Positions 27,302 to 40,177 of a DNA stretch of 64,000 nt are shown piece by piece. The DNA lies in assembly GCA_016703325.1 (NCBI GenBank), contig JADJCH010000014.1, positions 1 to 64,000 of the forward strand. The letters run 5' to 3'. The notes below the pieces were generated by a model. It was given only the letters and a program-made list of their open reading frames with translations. It made no database searches and was not told the origin of the DNA. The position numbers and the translations under genes are program-made. Positions within the stretch are counted from its first letter, which is position 1. Each line of letters begins with the position of its first letter. This DNA is from Burkholderiales bacterium (lineage in GTDB: Bacteria > Pseudomonadota > Gammaproteobacteria > Burkholderiales > Burkholderiaceae_C).

Positions 27302-28327
27302 TCACTGCACCGTGCCGCTGCCCGGCCCCTGGTCGGCCGCGGGAATGAAGAGTTTGGCCACGTCCACCGCGTCGAAGTGGTACTGCGCGCCGCAGAAGTC
27401 GCAGCCCACCTCCACCTCGCCGCGTTCGGCGATGATGGACTGCACCTCATCGTGGCCCAGGCCATGCAGCATGCGCGCCACCCGATCGGCCGAGCAGGTG
27501 CAGGCAAAGCGCGGGCCGTCCTCGCCGGTCTGGGCCGGGAAGCGGCGCAGGTCCTCCTCCCAGAACAGGCGGCGCAGCAGGGTGTCCACGTCCAGGTTCA
27601 GCAGCTCCTCGCGCTTGAGCGTCGACGCCAGCGTGGCGATGCGCAGGTAGTCCTCGTTGCGGCCGATCTGGTCCTCGTCCGCCCCGCCGGCGCTGCCGGC
27701 CAGGTTGTGCTCGCCCTTGACCGGCAGGCGCTGGATCAGAAGTCCGGCGGCGACCTGGTCATCGGCCGCCAGGATCAGGCGGGTGTCGAGCTGCTCGGAC
27801 TGCAGCATGTAGTGCTCCAGCACCTGGGCCAGCTGCTGCAGAGGTTCATGGTGGTCGCCGTGCAGCGGCACCACGCCCTGGTAGGGCTGTTGGCCGGGCT
27901 GGCGGTCCTTGGGGTCGAGGGTGATGGCGCAGCGGCCCTTGCCGTGCACGTTCAGCATGGCCTCGATGCCGGCATCGCTGGCCACCTCACCCTGCACCTT
28001 GGCCGTGGCGCGCAGGGCCAGGTCGGGCTGCACCTCCGCCACCGCGAGATTGACCGGGCCGTCGCCCTGCATCTGCAGGATCAGCGCGCCGTTGAACTTG
28101 ATGTTGGACTGCATCAGCACCGCCGCTGCGCTCATCTCGCCCAGCAGGCGGCGCACCGGCTCGGGGTAGCCGCCGGCAGCCTCGCGGCGCTGCAGCATCT
28201 CGGTCCAGGCACCGGTCAGGCGCACCAGCATGCCGCGCACCGGCAGGCCCTCGAAGAGGAACTTGTGCAGCTCGCCGCCGTCGATCGATTCGGCGCTGAT
28301 GCGGGGTTGGGGGCGGGATGGAACCAT
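27302..28327 (-). CDS. hslO: Hsp33 redox-regulated chaperone
   Basis: 341 aa. The N-terminal Hsp33 domain begins LHKFLFEGLPVRGMLVRL, followed by the folding-sensor linker and the C-terminal redox switch with the four zinc-binding cysteines in CTC (about residue 275) and CDFC (about 310). On oxidative stress plus unfolding, zinc is lost, disulfides form and the protein becomes a holdase chaperone. It is somewhat longer than the roughly 290-aa E. coli protein, partly through internal loops. Alone on this strand between Uma2 remnants and a gamma carbonic anhydrase gene. Confidence 0.93.
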   Translation of the reverse strand: MVPSRPQPRISAESIDGGELHKFLFEGLPVRGMLVRLTGAWTEMLQRREAAGGYPEPVRRLLGEMSAAAVLMQSNIKFNGALILQMQGDGPVNLAVAEVQPDLALRATAKVQGEVASDAGIEAMLNVHGKGRCAITLDPKDRQPGQQPYQGVVPLHGDHHEPLQQLAQVLEHYMLQSEQLDTRLILAADDQVAAGLLIQRLPVKGEHNLAGSAGGADEDQIGRNEDYLRIATLASTLKREELLNLDVDTLLRRLFWEEDLRRFPAQTGEDGPRFACTCSADRVARMLHGLGHDEVQSIIAERGEVEVGCDFCGAQYHFDAVDVAKLFIPAADQGPGSGTVQ

Positions 28328-28358
28328 GGGGCTGCCTCGTCAAACTGAGGGGACTGCG

Positions 28359-28883
28359 TCAGCCGATCTTTTTCAGATCGCTGCGGTAGCTGCGGCTGCG
28401 TTCGGTGTAGGCGCCGGCACCCAACGCCACGCGCATGGACTGTTCCGGAGAGAGGATCTTCACGACCTTCGCGGGGCTGCCAAGGATCATCGAGTGGTCG
28501 GGAAACTCCTTGCCCTCGGTGACCAGCGAGCCGGCACCCACCAGGCAGCCGCGCCCGATCTTCGCACCGTTGAGCACCACCGCACCGATGCCGATGAGCG
28601 AGCCGTCGCCGATCTCGCAGCCGTGCAGCACACACTGGTGGCCGACGGTGACGTTCTCACCGATCTTCACCTCGATGCCCGCGTCGGTGTGGATGACGCT
28701 GTTGTCCTGGATGTTGCTGCCACGGCCGATATGGATGTGGTCGGTGTCGCCCCGGATGACGGTGCCGAACCAGACGCTGGCGCCCTCGGCCAGGTGCACT
28801 TTGCCGATCACCGTGGCGCTGTCGGCCACGAAGCTGTCGGGGTGGATCTCGGGCACGTCCTCGCCGAGTTGGTAGATCGCCAT
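28359..28883 (-). CDS. gamma-class carbonic anhydrase family protein
   Basis: 174 aa made of left-handed beta-helix hexapeptide repeats. Zinc-site histidines occur in the positions of the YrdA/PaaY/CamH group: VIHTD, then VGHQCVLHGCEIGD. Gln and Arg residues in DTDHIHIGRGSNIQDN are also conserved. It may hydrate CO2 or act on thioesters (as PaaY). A PaaX-like gene is in the window, but 27 kb away with no paa operon. Starts ATG at 28883 with MAIYQLGEDVPEI. Activity inferred only from fold. Confidence 0.88.
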   Translation of the reverse strand: MAIYQLGEDVPEIHPDSFVADSATVIGKVHLAEGASVWFGTVIRGDTDHIHIGRGSNIQDNSVIHTDAGIEVKIGENVTVGHQCVLHGCEIGDGSLIGIGAVVLNGAKIGRGCLVGAGSLVTEGKEFPDHSMILGSPAKVVKILSPEQSMRVALGAGAYTERSRSYRSDLKKIG

Positions 28884-28963
28884 GGGCTGCTGCTCCTGCC
28901 GGGCGGAGGCCGGTCCGGGGGGGGATGGGTTGGGCGGTATGGGGAAGGGGCAGAATTGTAGGG

Positions 28964-29803
28964 ATGGAGCTCCGACCTGCGGCCCTGGCGGCCTTGTGCA
29001 TTGCCGACCCCCGCGCCAAATGCGAGGCGGTGCACCGCCTCTGGGTCGACCGTGACCGGCTGGAGGTCGGCCCCGCGGCGCTGGCCCGTGAACTGGCCGA
29101 GCCTGCGGGTGCGCCCGGCCGTCCGGCACTGCCCCGGCTGGTGCCGCCGGGTGCGGTGCCGCAGCGTTCGCCCTTCACCCGGGAGGGCCGCGCGGCGCTG
29201 CTGCACGCCATCGCCCACATCGAGTTCAACGCCATCAACCTGGCGCTGGACGCGGTGTGGCGCTTCGCCGGCCTGCCCGCGGCCTACTACCTGGACTGGC
29301 TGCGGGTGGCCGACGAGGAGGCCACCCACCACTGGCTGGTGGCTGACCACCTGGCCACTCTGGGCCATGCCTACGGCGACTTCGGGGCGCACGACGGCCT
29401 GTGGTCGATGGCGGTCAAGACCCGCGCCGACTTCACCGCCCGCATGGCCCTGGTCCCGCGCACGCTGGAGGCGCGCGGGCTGGACGTGACCCCCGGCATC
29501 CAGGCCAAGCTGAAGCAGGCCGGCGACCCGGCCGCCGTGTCGGTGCTGGACGTGATCCTGCGCGACGAGGTGGGCCACGTGGCCATCGGCAACCACTGGT
29601 ACCGCTGGGCCTGCGAGCGCGAAGGCCGTGATCCGATGGCCGGTTACGCCGAACTGGCCGCCCGCTACGCTGCGCCCCGACTCAAGCCGCCGTTCAACCG
29701 CGAGGCACGGCGGCGTGCCGGTTTCACTGCGGCCGAGATGGACTGGCTGGACGGCCTGGACAGCCGGGAACGCCTGGAGGCGGCGCAGCCCGACGGCCGC
29801 TGA
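28964..29803 (+). CDS. DUF455 ferritin-like domain protein
   Basis: 279 aa. The DUF455 family has a ferritin-like four-helix bundle with metal ligands. The characteristic segments are HIEFNAINLALDAVWRF (Glu and His), VADEEATHHWLVADHL and DVILRDEVGHVAIGNHWY (Glu and His), which would bind a di-iron or related centre. Its biochemical role is not established. Divergent from the gamma carbonic anhydrase gene across 80 bp. Confidence 0.88.
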   Translation: MELRPAALAALCIADPRAKCEAVHRLWVDRDRLEVGPAALARELAEPAGAPGRPALPRLVPPGAVPQRSPFTREGRAALLHAIAHIEFNAINLALDAVWRFAGLPAAYYLDWLRVADEEATHHWLVADHLATLGHAYGDFGAHDGLWSMAVKTRADFTARMALVPRTLEARGLDVTPGIQAKLKQAGDPAAVSVLDVILRDEVGHVAIGNHWYRWACEREGRDPMAGYAELAARYAAPRLKPPFNREARRRAGFTAAEMDWLDGLDSRERLEAAQPDGR

Positions 29804-29832
29804 AAGCAGGCGGCCGCCGACCGTTCACCGGT

Positions 29833-30531
29833 TCAGCCCCGCAGGGCGGAACTGAACAGATGCCGCTCGCAGTCCGGATCGCCGCAGCGGGCGCACCAGT
29901 GGCGCCAACGGCGGCTGCCGGGGGCTGTGGGCGCGGCGCTGCTGCGTTCGTGCGCCGACCAGGCCGCCATGGCTGCCGCCAGGCGCTGCGGACCGTGGCC
30001 GGCCACTACTGAAAAGCCGATACCGGCCTGCACCAGCGCGCTGCGCAGCAGCGCATCCACGGGGGCGCGCACCTGCGGGCCGTCCCGCTGCAGACCGTCG
30101 GCCTGCCAGGGCAGGTCGAGCGCGGTCAGCAGGGTCAGGTCGACCTGGCGGGCGTGCACCTGCACCGCCTCGGAGTAGAGGCTTCGGTCGCCGAACACCG
30201 TTTCACTGTAGACGGCGGTCAGCAGCACCGTGGTGTCGGCCACCACCCAGTCCGGCGCGGGCGAATCGTCGGTGGGTGCGGCGGCGGCCTGGATGCGGCG
30301 GGACTGTTCGGCAGCGATCGCCGCTTGCTCCGACCGCAGCGGTGTGCGACCGGCGTGGTCACAGAACTCCCGCAGGTACTCTTTCACCTGGAGTACGCGC
30401 AGGCCGCGGTTCGACAGTGCCTCGGTCAGCTGGGCTGCGAGGGTGGACTTGCCGGTGCTTTCCGCCCCCAGCAGGGCCAGTACGCGGGCCGAACCCACAG
30501 GTCGCACGGAGGAGTCGCAGGAGAGGCTCAT
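29833..30531 (-). CDS. NadR-type P-loop kinase (probable nicotinamide riboside kinase)
   Basis: 232 aa. Walker A LLGAESTGKSTLAAQL is at residues 19-34, and the rest follows the AAA_28/NadR kinase half (EYLREFCDHAG, then DWVVADTTVLLTAVYSE, then LTLLTALDLPWQADGLQRDG). There is no N-terminal adenylyltransferase domain as in full NadR, so it should only phosphorylate nicotinamide riboside to NMN. The C-terminus has an unusual Cys/His cluster (CARCGDPDCERH) that could bind a metal. It overlaps the pnuC stop as ATGA, which supports coupled uptake and phosphorylation of nicotinamide riboside. Confidence 0.82.
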   Translation of the reverse strand: MSLSCDSSVRPVGSARVLALLGAESTGKSTLAAQLTEALSNRGLRVLQVKEYLREFCDHAGRTPLRSEQAAIAAEQSRRIQAAAAPTDDSPAPDWVVADTTVLLTAVYSETVFGDRSLYSEAVQVHARQVDLTLLTALDLPWQADGLQRDGPQVRAPVDALLRSALVQAGIGFSVVAGHGPQRLAAAMAAWSAHERSSAAPTAPGSRRWRHWCARCGDPDCERHLFSSALRG

Positions 30532-31181
30532 GCAGCTCCGATCCGCGCGCGATCCAGTTGCCGCCAGGCCCGCCAGCCGGCCACGGACAGCAGGGCGAAC
30601 AGGGCATAGAGCCCCACCGTCAGCCACAGTCCCTTGTAGGCGAACAGGGCGGTGGCCACCAGGTTGACCACCAGCCACACCGGCCAGTTCTCGACGTACT
30701 TGCGCCCCAGCAGCCACTGGCCGACCAGGCTGAAGGCGGTGGGGAAGGCGTCCCACCAGGGCACGTCGCTGTCGGTGAACTGCCAGAGAATGACGCCCAC
30801 CAGCGGCCACAGCAGCAGCCCGCCGGCCAGCAGCAGCAGGCGCGAACGTGCACCCAACGAACGCACCATCAGCGGCGCACCGGACTCGCTGCGACCACGC
30901 CGCCACTGCCACCAGCCCCAGCCGGCCACCGCGATGAAGACCACCTGCAGCAGCGCGTCGCCATAGAGCCGGGCATCCCAGAACAACAGCAGGTACAGCG
31001 CCGATGCCGCCATGGCCAGCGGCCAGGCCACCACCCACACCCGCAGGTTGGCCCACACCATCCCCAACGACAACAGGCAGGCCAGCAGTTCCAGCCAGGT
31101 GAAGGCACTGCCCCAGGCGGTGAACGCAGGGCTCAGGGCGGTGGCCAGACACTGGGCGGGGAGGGGGAAGGCGGCATCCAT
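30528..31181 (-). CDS. pnuC: PnuC-family nicotinamide riboside transporter
   Basis: 217 aa, seven hydrophobic segments, the PnuC/SWEET-like architecture. Family features: LLACLLSLGMVWANLRVWVVAWPLA in the first part, NLVATALFAYKGLWLTVGLYALFA in the last. PnuC facilitates diffusion of nicotinamide riboside, trapped inside by a kinase, here the overlapping NadR-type gene. It is divergent from the chemotaxis receptor across 130 bp. Confidence 0.9.
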   Translation of the reverse strand: MDAAFPLPAQCLATALSPAFTAWGSAFTWLELLACLLSLGMVWANLRVWVVAWPLAMAASALYLLLFWDARLYGDALLQVVFIAVAGWGWWQWRRGRSESGAPLMVRSLGARSRLLLLAGGLLLWPLVGVILWQFTDSDVPWWDAFPTAFSLVGQWLLGRKYVENWPVWLVVNLVATALFAYKGLWLTVGLYALFALLSVAGWRAWRQLDRARIGAA

Positions 31182-31310
31182 GGGGTTGAACGGCGTCGGT
31201 GTGGCCTCGTAGGGACGGAAAAACCAGTGGGACGGGCGCGCAGTGTAGTCAGACCGGGGGCTTCTTCAGTTCCGGCGGAAACGGCCGATGTATCCCCTGC
31301 GTATGACCCG

Positions 31311-32882
31311 ATGGACCTCATGAAAAACATCAAGCTCACCTACTTGCTCGTTGGCACCGTCCTGGCCTTCTGGGCTGCTTTCCTGATTCTTGCCGGCCTG
31401 GGCGCCTGGGGCCTGTCGCGGGGTGCGGCCGACCTGCGTGAGGTGCACGACGTGCGCATGCTGCGTTCCGAGCAACTGCACACCATGATCGAGAACGTGC
31501 AGGCCAACCGCACCGAGTTGCTGCTGATGTTCCAGCACGATCCCGGCGGCGCGCTGCATGGCCTGCATGACCATGGGCTGGAATTGCACCTGAAGCGCTA
31601 CACCCAGCGGCGTGAGGCCACCCACCAGGCCTGGCAGCGCCTGCAGGCAGCGGACCTGGACGCGCAGGAGCGCAGTCTGATCGATGCGGTGAGCGCCGCC
31701 CGCAAGGCCTGGGTTGCCAAGGCCGATGCCGCGCTGGAAGGCGTGGGTCGCGAGGAATTCACGCCGGCGGTGATGCAGACCTACCTGGTGGCCGGCCGCA
31801 CGGAAGGCGAGGCGCTGATGAAGGCCCTGCGGGCGGCCATCGAGCACCAGGACCAGGCCGCCGATGCCGCAGCCTCGGCCGCCCTGGCGCTGAGCAACCA
31901 GCTGCTGTGGGCCTATGCCGGGCTGGCGCTGCTGATGGGCTTGCCGGGCTCCTGGATCACCGTGGCCATGATGCGCCGCTTGCGCGCTGGGCTGGAGCAG
32001 GCGGGTCAGGCGGCCCAGGCGATTGCACAGGGTGACCTGTCGCATGCCGTGCCGGTCGATGGTCGCGATGAGATCGGCGTGGTGCTGGCGCAGATGCAGG
32101 CCATGCAGCTCAGCCTGTCGGCCGTGATCGGCCAGGTGCGCGAGGCGGCGCAGACCATCGACACGGCGGCCTCCGAAGTGGCTGCCGGCAGCACCGACCT
32201 GAGCCACCGCACCGAGCAGACGGCCGCCAGCCTGCAGCAGACCGCCAGCAGCGCCGAGGAACTGGGCGCCACCGTGGCTCAGACCGCGCAGCACGCCGAG
32301 CGGGCCAGCCAGGAGGCCACCCAGGCTGCCGAGGTGGCGCGCCGCAGCGGCGAGGTGGTGCAACAGGTGGTGGGGACGATGCGCGAGATCGACGGCAGCT
32401 CCAAGAAGATCGCCGACATCATCGGCGTGATCGACGGCATTGCCTTCCAGACCAACATCCTGGCGCTCAACGCCGCGGTGGAAGCCGCCCGCGCCGGCGA
32501 GAGCGGCCGCGGATTTGCGGTGGTGGCCGGCGAGGTGCGCTCGCTGGCGCAGCGCAGCGCCGATGCGGCCCGCGAGATCAAGTCACTCATCCAGGCCAGC
32601 GTCGAGCGGGTGGATGCCGGTGCCCGCCTGGTGGACGAGGCGGGGCGCAGCATGGGCGACGTGGTCGGTTCCATCCAGCATGTGGCCAACCTGGTGGGCG
32701 AGATCCGCCTGGCCAGCCGCGAGCAGAGCGAAGGGGTGAACCAGGTCAGCCAGGCGGTCGGCCAGATGGACCAGGCCACCCAGCAGAACGCCGCCATGGT
32801 GGAGCAGAGCGCCGCCGCGGCCGGCAGCCTGCGCCAGCAGGCGCAGCAACTGGTGCAGGTGGTCGGCGCCTTCAGGGTCTGA
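31311..32882 (+). CDS. methyl-accepting chemotaxis protein
   Basis: About 523 aa (ATG 31320 is an alternative). TM1 lies at about residues 12-38 and a periplasmic four-helix-type sensor of about 170 aa follows, similar to class Tar/Tsr 4HB domains. TM2 is near 195-220, then HAMP. The cytoplasmic signalling domain has the highly conserved hairpin tip (SSKKIADIIGVIDGIAFQTN, then ILALNAAVEAARAG). Many Ala-Glu-Gln positions upstream and downstream fit methylation helices. Ligand unknown. No che genes are adjacent, so it is an orphan receptor. Confidence 0.93.
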   Translation: MDLMKNIKLTYLLVGTVLAFWAAFLILAGLGAWGLSRGAADLREVHDVRMLRSEQLHTMIENVQANRTELLLMFQHDPGGALHGLHDHGLELHLKRYTQRREATHQAWQRLQAADLDAQERSLIDAVSAARKAWVAKADAALEGVGREEFTPAVMQTYLVAGRTEGEALMKALRAAIEHQDQAADAAASAALALSNQLLWAYAGLALLMGLPGSWITVAMMRRLRAGLEQAGQAAQAIAQGDLSHAVPVDGRDEIGVVLAQMQAMQLSLSAVIGQVREAAQTIDTAASEVAAGSTDLSHRTEQTAASLQQTASSAEELGATVAQTAQHAERASQEATQAAEVARRSGEVVQQVVGTMREIDGSSKKIADIIGVIDGIAFQTNILALNAAVEAARAGESGRGFAVVAGEVRSLAQRSADAAREIKSLIQASVERVDAGARLVDEAGRSMGDVVGSIQHVANLVGEIRLASREQSEGVNQVSQAVGQMDQATQQNAAMVEQSAAAAGSLRQQAQQLVQVVGAFRV

Positions 32883-32927
32883 TCGCGGCTGGCCGCCGCT
32901 GCAGCAACAGCAAGGTCCGGCTGAGGT

Positions 32928-33686
<759 letters not shown>

Positions 33687-33699
33687 GGCCGGCGCACCC

Positions 33700-34947
<1,248 letters not shown>

Positions 34948-34971
34948 CGTGGCGGCCCGTGCGGTGGCGGC

Positions 34972-36270
34972 TCAGCGGCCCATGGCGTTGGTCAGGGCGC
35001 TGCCGGCATCTCCCGCGCTGCCTGGCTTGCGGGGCTGCGACAGGGCCTCGACCGTGCGGATCACCGCACGTACCCGGCTGCCCGGGGGAGGTGAAGCGCC
35101 GACCAGGACGACGTCGCCCGTGGCGAGGCCCTCGGTCACCTCCACGGCGGCCAGCGTGCGCAGGCCGACGCGGATCTCGCGCGCTTCCACCCGGCCTTCG
35201 GTCAGGCGCCAGACGGTGGCGCGTTCGGTTCCAGCTCCAGCTCCGGCGGCGCTGCGCAGCGCTTCGGCCGGCAGGGCCAGCACCCGCTCGCGGCGGGCGG
35301 TTTCGACTTCCACCGACAGCGTCATGTCCTCGCGCAGGAAGTCCGGCAGCGGCAGCTCTGGCCGCAGACGCACCTCCACCGCACCGCGCTGCGCGTCCAC
35401 CAGCGGGGCAATGCGCTGCAACCGGGCCGCAAAGCGGCGGTCCGGGTAGGCATCGGCCAGTACGGCGGCAGGCTGCCCGGGTGCGAGCTGCTCCAGGTAA
35501 CGCTCGTCCACCTGGGCCACCAGTTCCAGCGGGCCCTGCAGCGCCAGCGCCAGCAGCGCCTTGCCGGGCTGCACGATCTGCCCGGGTTCGGCCAGGCGGT
35601 CGAGCACCCGGGCGTCGGCGGGGGCGCGCAGCTGGGTCTGCGCCAGTCTGGCCTGGGCAGTGAGCACCGCGGCGCGGGCCTGAACCTGCGCCGCCTGGGC
35701 CTGGGCGACGTCGCTGCCTTCGTCGGCCAGGGCGCCGGCCTGGGCCCGTGCCGCATCGAGCTGGGCGCGGGCCACTGCCTCGGCACGCCGGGCTTCGTCC
35801 AGCCGGCTGGGGCTGAGAAAACCCTGTGCGATCAGCTCGCGGCTGCGCTGCAGCTCGGCCTGGGCTGCAAGCAGCACCGATTCAGCCTGCGCCACGCTGG
35901 CTTGCGCCGCGCTGCGGCCGCTGCCGCGCAGGCCCGCCAGACGGGCCTGCGCCTGCCTCTCGGCGGCCTGGGCCTGGGCCAGCGTGGCCTGCAGCTCGTC
36001 GGTTTCCAGGCTCAGCAGCAGTTCACCGCGGCGCACCGCCTGGCCTTCCTGCACCTGCACCTCCACCACCCGGCCGGTGAGGGTGCTGCCCAGCTCCACC
36101 CGCGCCGCGGTGGCCACCCGGGCAGAGAACTGCAGGCTGCGCAGCAGCGGGGCGGGCGCGACCTGCACGGCCGAAACCTCCGGTGTGCGCTGTCGCCAGG
36201 CCCAGGTGCCTGCAGCCAGGACCAGGGCCAGGACGGGCAGGGCGAGCAGGAGCGGGCGGCGTGACTTCAC
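34972..36270 (-). CDS. HlyD/MacA-type periplasmic adaptor subunit
   Basis: 432 aa, with one N-terminal membrane anchor (RRPLLLALPVLALVLAAGTWAW). The biotinyl-lipoyl hairpin halves are LGSTLTGRVVEVQVQEGQAV and LRAPADARVLDRLAEPGQIV, separated by a long Ala/Gln-rich coiled-coil hairpin (about 90-200). Beta-barrel and membrane-proximal domains follow. First gene of the operon with the permease and ATPase 24 bp and 13 bp apart. It should link the inner-membrane exporter to an outer-membrane TolC-type channel, encoded elsewhere. Confidence 0.9.
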   Translation of the reverse strand: MKSRRPLLLALPVLALVLAAGTWAWRQRTPEVSAVQVAPAPLLRSLQFSARVATAARVELGSTLTGRVVEVQVQEGQAVRRGELLLSLETDELQATLAQAQAAERQAQARLAGLRGSGRSAAQASVAQAESVLLAAQAELQRSRELIAQGFLSPSRLDEARRAEAVARAQLDAARAQAGALADEGSDVAQAQAAQVQARAAVLTAQARLAQTQLRAPADARVLDRLAEPGQIVQPGKALLALALQGPLELVAQVDERYLEQLAPGQPAAVLADAYPDRRFAARLQRIAPLVDAQRGAVEVRLRPELPLPDFLREDMTLSVEVETARRERVLALPAEALRSAAGAGAGTERATVWRLTEGRVEAREIRVGLRTLAAVEVTEGLATGDVVLVGASPPPGSRVRAVIRTVEALSQPRKPGSAGDAGSALTNAMGR

Positions 36271-36289
36271 CAGCGCATTCTGACAGCCG

Positions 36290-36310
36290 GGTCACTGAGC
36301 CCGCGTGACC
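36290..36310. promoter_or_regulatory. inverted repeat between argH and the export operon
   Basis: GGTCAC and GTGACC, 9 nt apart, lie in the 58-bp gap downstream of argH and upstream of the adaptor gene, both on the minus strand. It could be an operator of the export operon or part of a weak argH terminator; there is no U-run. Confidence 0.3.
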
Positions 36311-36328
36311 GGGATCAGCCGCGCAATG

Positions 36329-37789
<1,461 letters not shown>

Positions 37790-37975
37790 GTGGGGTCGGA
37801 CTGAGGTGGAAGAGGAAGGCGGAAAACGCTGCCTGCCCGGGTGCGGACAGGCACGGCATCGGCCATGCGTTCGCCGGGTGTCACAGGGGCCGTGGTTTTG
37901 CAACCTCAGGCAACACCGCCACAGCGGGGCCGTGGCGATGGCAGACAATGGGCCGGATTGTAGAGATCCGTCCCG

Positions 37976-39268
37976 ATGTCCGACGTTCCGGTCCCGCCGC
38001 CTCCTGCCGCGTCCGCCACGCCAGCCGCTCCGGGTCGTACCCCTGAGGTGCGGCCATCCGCGCCGCTGCCGTTGGAGGATGCCGGCCCCTCCTCCTGGCT
38101 GGACAGCCTGCTGGCCGATCCGCCGCAGCCCGCTGCATCGTCCGAAGGTGCAGGCCTGCGTTGGCCTGCCTGGCGTGCACGTGCCGACGAGGCCACCGAT
38201 TCCCGCCACCTCACGCCCTCCGGGCTGGAGCGACCGCGCCTGCAGGCCCGGGTCCGCTCGGATTGGCTGGAGGTGTGCCAGGGCGGCCTGCTGCTGCGCA
38301 CCGTGCTGCTGGTGCACGGGGTCTTCGGCCTCGGCATGGCGCTGGGCTCGCCCGGCCTGGCGGACTGGCTGTTCAACCTTTCCTTCGCCACGCTGGGCTT
38401 GTTGCCGGCCACCCTGGCCTGGCTGGCCGGATTGTGCGCGGCCCGGCAGATCTGGGGCCTGTGGCCGGCCTGGGCGCAATGGGGGGGTGTGGGGGCCTGG
38501 GGCGCCGCCTGCGCGTTGGCAGGGCAGGGGCTTTTGATGCTGTTCAGCCGCCGGCTGGGTGACGATGCGGGCGCGGCCCTGCCCACCTTGGCCTGGCTGG
38601 CGGTGGGTCTGATCGGCACGCTGCTGGCCACGGTGGTGCTGTACTGGCTGCACCTGCGCCAGCGCCTGCGGTTGCCGGCAGCCACCCAGGCCCGGCTGGC
38701 AGAGTTGCAGTCGCGCATCCGGCCGCACTTCCTCTTCAACGCCCTCAACAGCGCGATTGCGCTGGTGCGGGTGGATCCGCATCGGGCCGAAGAGGTGCTG
38801 GAGGACCTGTCTGAGCTCTTCCGGGCCGCACTGGCCGATGCGGGTGAGCAGGTGTCGCTGGGCGAGGAGATCGAACTCGCGCGGCGCTACCTGGCCATCG
38901 AGCAGGTGCGCTTCGGTCGGCGCATGCGGGTGCATTGGGCCCTGGACGGAGCGGCCGCACCGGCACGGGTGCCATCCCTGCTGTTGCAGCCGCTGGTGGA
39001 GAACGCGGTGCGCCACGGCGTTGAACCTGCCGATCGAGGCGGGGACCTGCACATCCGGACCCAGGTGCACCGGGGTCAGGTGCTGATCTCGATCACCAAC
39101 ACCCTGCCGCAGGGGCCGACCCGCCGGGGGCAGGGCATGGCGCTGCACAACGTGCGCGAACGCCTGTTCCTGCTGCACGATGTGACGATGCGCTTCGAGG
39201 CCGGCGAGATCGAAGGCGGCCGGTACCGGGTGCGCATCGCCGTGCCGCTGCAGTCCGCGCAGGCCTGA
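37976..39268 (+). CDS. algZ: LytS/YehU-type sensor histidine kinase, AlgZ (FimS) homologue
   Basis: 430 aa. A Pro/Ala-rich N-terminal tail of about 100 aa precedes about four membrane helices (110-235). The His_kinase (PF06580-type) domain carries the phosphorylation His in RIRPHFLFNALNS and the ATPase has LLQPLVENAVRHGVEP and the GMALHNVRERL G-box. AlgZ/FimS with AlgR controls twitching motility, pilus and alginate-related genes in Pseudomonas. Here the pair is divergent from argH as in Pseudomonas, and a type IV pilus operon sits about 12 kb away in the window. Confidence 0.85.
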   Translation: MSDVPVPPPPAASATPAAPGRTPEVRPSAPLPLEDAGPSSWLDSLLADPPQPAASSEGAGLRWPAWRARADEATDSRHLTPSGLERPRLQARVRSDWLEVCQGGLLLRTVLLVHGVFGLGMALGSPGLADWLFNLSFATLGLLPATLAWLAGLCAARQIWGLWPAWAQWGGVGAWGAACALAGQGLLMLFSRRLGDDAGAALPTLAWLAVGLIGTLLATVVLYWLHLRQRLRLPAATQARLAELQSRIRPHFLFNALNSAIALVRVDPHRAEEVLEDLSELFRAALADAGEQVSLGEEIELARRYLAIEQVRFGRRMRVHWALDGAAAPARVPSLLLQPLVENAVRHGVEPADRGGDLHIRTQVHRGQVLISITNTLPQGPTRRGQGMALHNVRERLFLLHDVTMRFEAGEIEGGRYRVRIAVPLQSAQA

Positions 39269-39280
39269 GAAGGAGGGCTT

Positions 39281-40177
39281 GTGGAGCCACTGCGGGTGTT
39301 GATCGTCGACGACGAGGAACTGGCCCGGCTGCGCCTGCGCAGCCTGCTGGCCGACTGCATCAGCCCGCCCGGTCGCTTGGTGGGCGAGGCGGCCCATGCG
39401 GCCCAGGCGCTGCAGTGGCTGTCCCAGCAGCGCGCCGACCTGCTGCTGCTGGACATCCACATGCCGGGTCTGGACGGCATGCAGCTGGCCCGCCGCCTGC
39501 AGCAGACCTCACCCCGGCCGGCGGTGGTCTTTGTCACCGCTCATGCGGAACATGCGCTGCAGGCCTTTGAGGTTCAGGCCATCGACTACCTCACCAAGCC
39601 GGTGCGCCGCGCCCGCCTGCAGGAGGCGTTGGCCCGGGCGGCCGCCTGGCTCGAGCGTGACCGGGGAAGCGTGCAGCCTGCTGCTGCCCCATGGGCTGCG
39701 TCGGCCGGGGCGACGGTCGCAGGGCCGGTGGCTTCCCGGTCGGCGATGGAACCGGTGGAATCCGCGGGGGCACCGGTGCTGGTCGTCACCGATCGCGGCG
39801 AACGCGTGCGCGTCCCGTTGTCCGAGGTGCTCTACCTCAAGGCGGAGCAGAAGTACGTCACCCTGCGCACCGCCCGGCGCAGCTGGTTGCTGGACGACTC
39901 GCTGGCCGAGCTGGAAGCCCGCCTGGAAGGCCAGCCCTTCGTGCGCATCCATCGCAACGCCCTGGTGGCGCTGCATGCGGTGCAGTCCCTGGAGCGCCAC
40001 CGCGGGGCGGAGCCGGCGCCTACGGGGTTCGACGCCGATGCCCCGGCCACCGATTTCGGCGCCGAGGGCCCGTCAGAGGCTGGTGGCTGGGCGGTGCACA
40101 TCGCCGCGACCGGCGAGTGGCTGGCCGTGTCGCGGCGCCAGCTGGCGCAGGTGCGCAGCGCGCTGGATCGGCTCTGA
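39281..40177 (+). CDS. algR: LytTR-family response regulator, AlgR homologue
   Basis: 298 aa from GTG 39281 with a GAAGGAGG-like site. The receiver domain has VLIVDDEELARLRLRSLL, phospho-acceptor about Asp58 in LLLLDIHMPGLDG and Lys in IDYLTKPV. The C-terminal LytTR DNA-binding domain has VLYLKAEQKYVTLRT and GQPFVRIHRNALVALHAVQSL. An Ala/Glu-rich linker and a 30-aa insertion before the last strand are unusual. LytTR proteins bind paired 9-bp direct repeats. It is 12 bp downstream of its kinase gene. Confidence 0.87.
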   Translation: MEPLRVLIVDDEELARLRLRSLLADCISPPGRLVGEAAHAAQALQWLSQQRADLLLLDIHMPGLDGMQLARRLQQTSPRPAVVFVTAHAEHALQAFEVQAIDYLTKPVRRARLQEALARAAAWLERDRGSVQPAAAPWAASAGATVAGPVASRSAMEPVESAGAPVLVVTDRGERVRVPLSEVLYLKAEQKYVTLRTARRSWLLDDSLAELEARLEGQPFVRIHRNALVALHAVQSLERHRGAEPAPTGFDADAPATDFGAEGPSEAGGWAVHIAATGEWLAVSRRQLAQVRSALDRL

